NCBI GenBank assembly: GCA_027618625.1
Contig: JAQCER010000144.1
Span: 1-7,399 of the forward strand
Source: Verrucomicrobiota bacterium
GTDB taxonomy: Bacteria; Verrucomicrobiota; Verrucomicrobiia; Verrucomicrobiales; DEV007
Reading direction: 5' to 3'
Length of the DNA: 7,399 nt
Under the pieces are notes generated by a model. It saw only the letters and a program-made list of their open reading frames with translations, was not told where the DNA came from and did not search any database. Positions within the stretch are counted from its first letter, which is position 1. The number at the start of each line of letters is the position of its first letter. The position numbers and the translations under genes were made by a program. Positions 7,055 through 7,399 of this stretch are shown one piece after another.

Positions 7055-7075
7055 GAATGAAATCATTCAATGATT
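7055..7075. repeat. Overlapping palindromes built on GAATGA/TCATTC
   Basis: GAATGA (7055-7060) and TCATTC (7063-7068) are inverted copies two bases apart. AATCATT (7061-7067) and AATGATT (7069-7075) form a second perfect 7-bp inverted repeat around C7068. The half-sites overlap, as in some repressor operators, although no regulator or gene start can be tied to it. Confidence 0.5.
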
Positions 7076-7290
7076 CAACGCGCTAAGACCATAAACTGTT
7101 GTAAGCGTCGTAAAATTGACCACCTGTTCAAGGCGATGACCTTCGCTACGGTGGGGGGATGTCACAACGATCAACTGTTTCACAATCGCTCGTGTTATCT
7201 GAAGCGACTAGGATTTTCAGAGTTTCTTGGGTGCTCGCAAGACCTTTTTGCCATGTTGAGAAAGGGCCTTTCCTCCATCGATTTTAATGC

Positions 7291-7398
7291 CTAGTTTAGT
7301 GCATACGCGATCTCTGATCGCTTGAGGAACATGGCTCTATCCGGGATTCGCAACGTAAAATAGGGGGATTTGGCGCGGGCAAGGAGATCGAAAAGCAA
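7291..7398 (-). other. Possible 3' end of a minus-strand gene entering from the right
   Basis: A minus-strand frame is open from the window edge (7398) to TAG at 7291-7293, giving 35 residues ending in RIPDRAMFLKRSEIAYALN. A second minus-strand frame, shifted by one base, stays open from about 7338 to the TGA near 7216 and ends in a lysine-rich tail (GKKVLRAPKKL). Either could be the tail of a real or decayed gene, and both could be chance. No family is recognised. Confidence 0.15.
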
Positions 7399-7399
7399 A

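Larger units (their letters stand above)
6636..7399. other. Gene-poor region after the HerA-like ATPase
   Basis: No complete gene is convincing in these 764 bases. The readable frames are short, and they lack family motifs and ribosome sites. A short hairpin (GAGTT/AACTC, 6668-6681) follows the ATPase stop but has an A-rich rather than T-rich tail. Further on are a three-unit degenerate repeat (6828-6853), a T7 run, an inverted repeat (6850-6876), the 8-bp tandem array (6944-6983), a GC hairpin (7019-7044), overlapping palindromes (7055-7075), and open frames at the right edge. No tRNA or rRNA signature is seen. Confidence 0.6.

Noticed and set aside
7019..7060. tRNA-like GGGTTCG on the minus strand
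   Set aside because: The bases after it do not form a T-arm, and no acceptor stem or anticodon arm can be drawn.
7070..7294. 74-codon plus-strand frame, superficially HicA-like at KRRKIDHLFKA and GGCHNDQLFHN
   Set aside because: The resemblance is confined to a few residues, the typical HicA C-terminal block is missing, Cys content is high, the start lies inside a palindrome without a ribosome site, and no HicB-like partner is present.

Overview
The window looks like chromosomal DNA from a free-living, moderately GC-rich bacterium. The style of the genes (an SSS symporter with a tryptophan-rich segment after its first core helix, a TMTC-like membrane glycosyltransferase, an alanine racemase and a HerA-type ATPase) would suit Acidobacteriota or a similar soil lineage. 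That placement is an impression from protein style, not a measurement. There is no sign of a phage, an integrase, a transposase, a CRISPR array or a tRNA.

Layout. Positions 1-965 (minus) hold the N-terminal 321 codons of a sodium:solute symporter that runs off the left edge. Positions 1042-2803 (minus) hold a multi-pass GT-C/TMTC-like membrane protein split by a one-base frameshift at a GGG run at 2383-2385; removing one base restores a continuous protein of about 586 residues. Positions 2925-4073 (minus) hold an intact alanine racemase (alr). A 102-bp divergent spacer separates alr from a plus-strand gene at 4176-6635 that encodes an 819-residue HerA/FtsK-superfamily ATPase with an unusual C-terminal coiled-coil module. 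Positions 6636-7399 carry no convincing complete gene, but they hold five perfect 8-bp tandem repeats, overlapping palindromes, two possible terminators and possible remains of a minus-strand reading frame at the right edge.

How they work together. The three minus-strand genes share an orientation but are probably not one tight operon: a hairpin follows alr, a plausible promoter precedes the glycosyltransferase gene, and a hairpin separates that gene from the symporter. Alr supplies D-alanine for peptidoglycan, and the glycosyltransferase-like protein also points to the cell envelope. The HerA-like ATPase is transcribed alone and away from the rest. It is the best candidate here for poorly described biology, because it lacks the usual N-terminal HerA barrel, has Asp-Asp at Walker B, and ends in two helical charged segments around a short Gly/Ser/Ala hydrophobic stretch. 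No NurA nuclease or recognisable defence partner is visible in the window.
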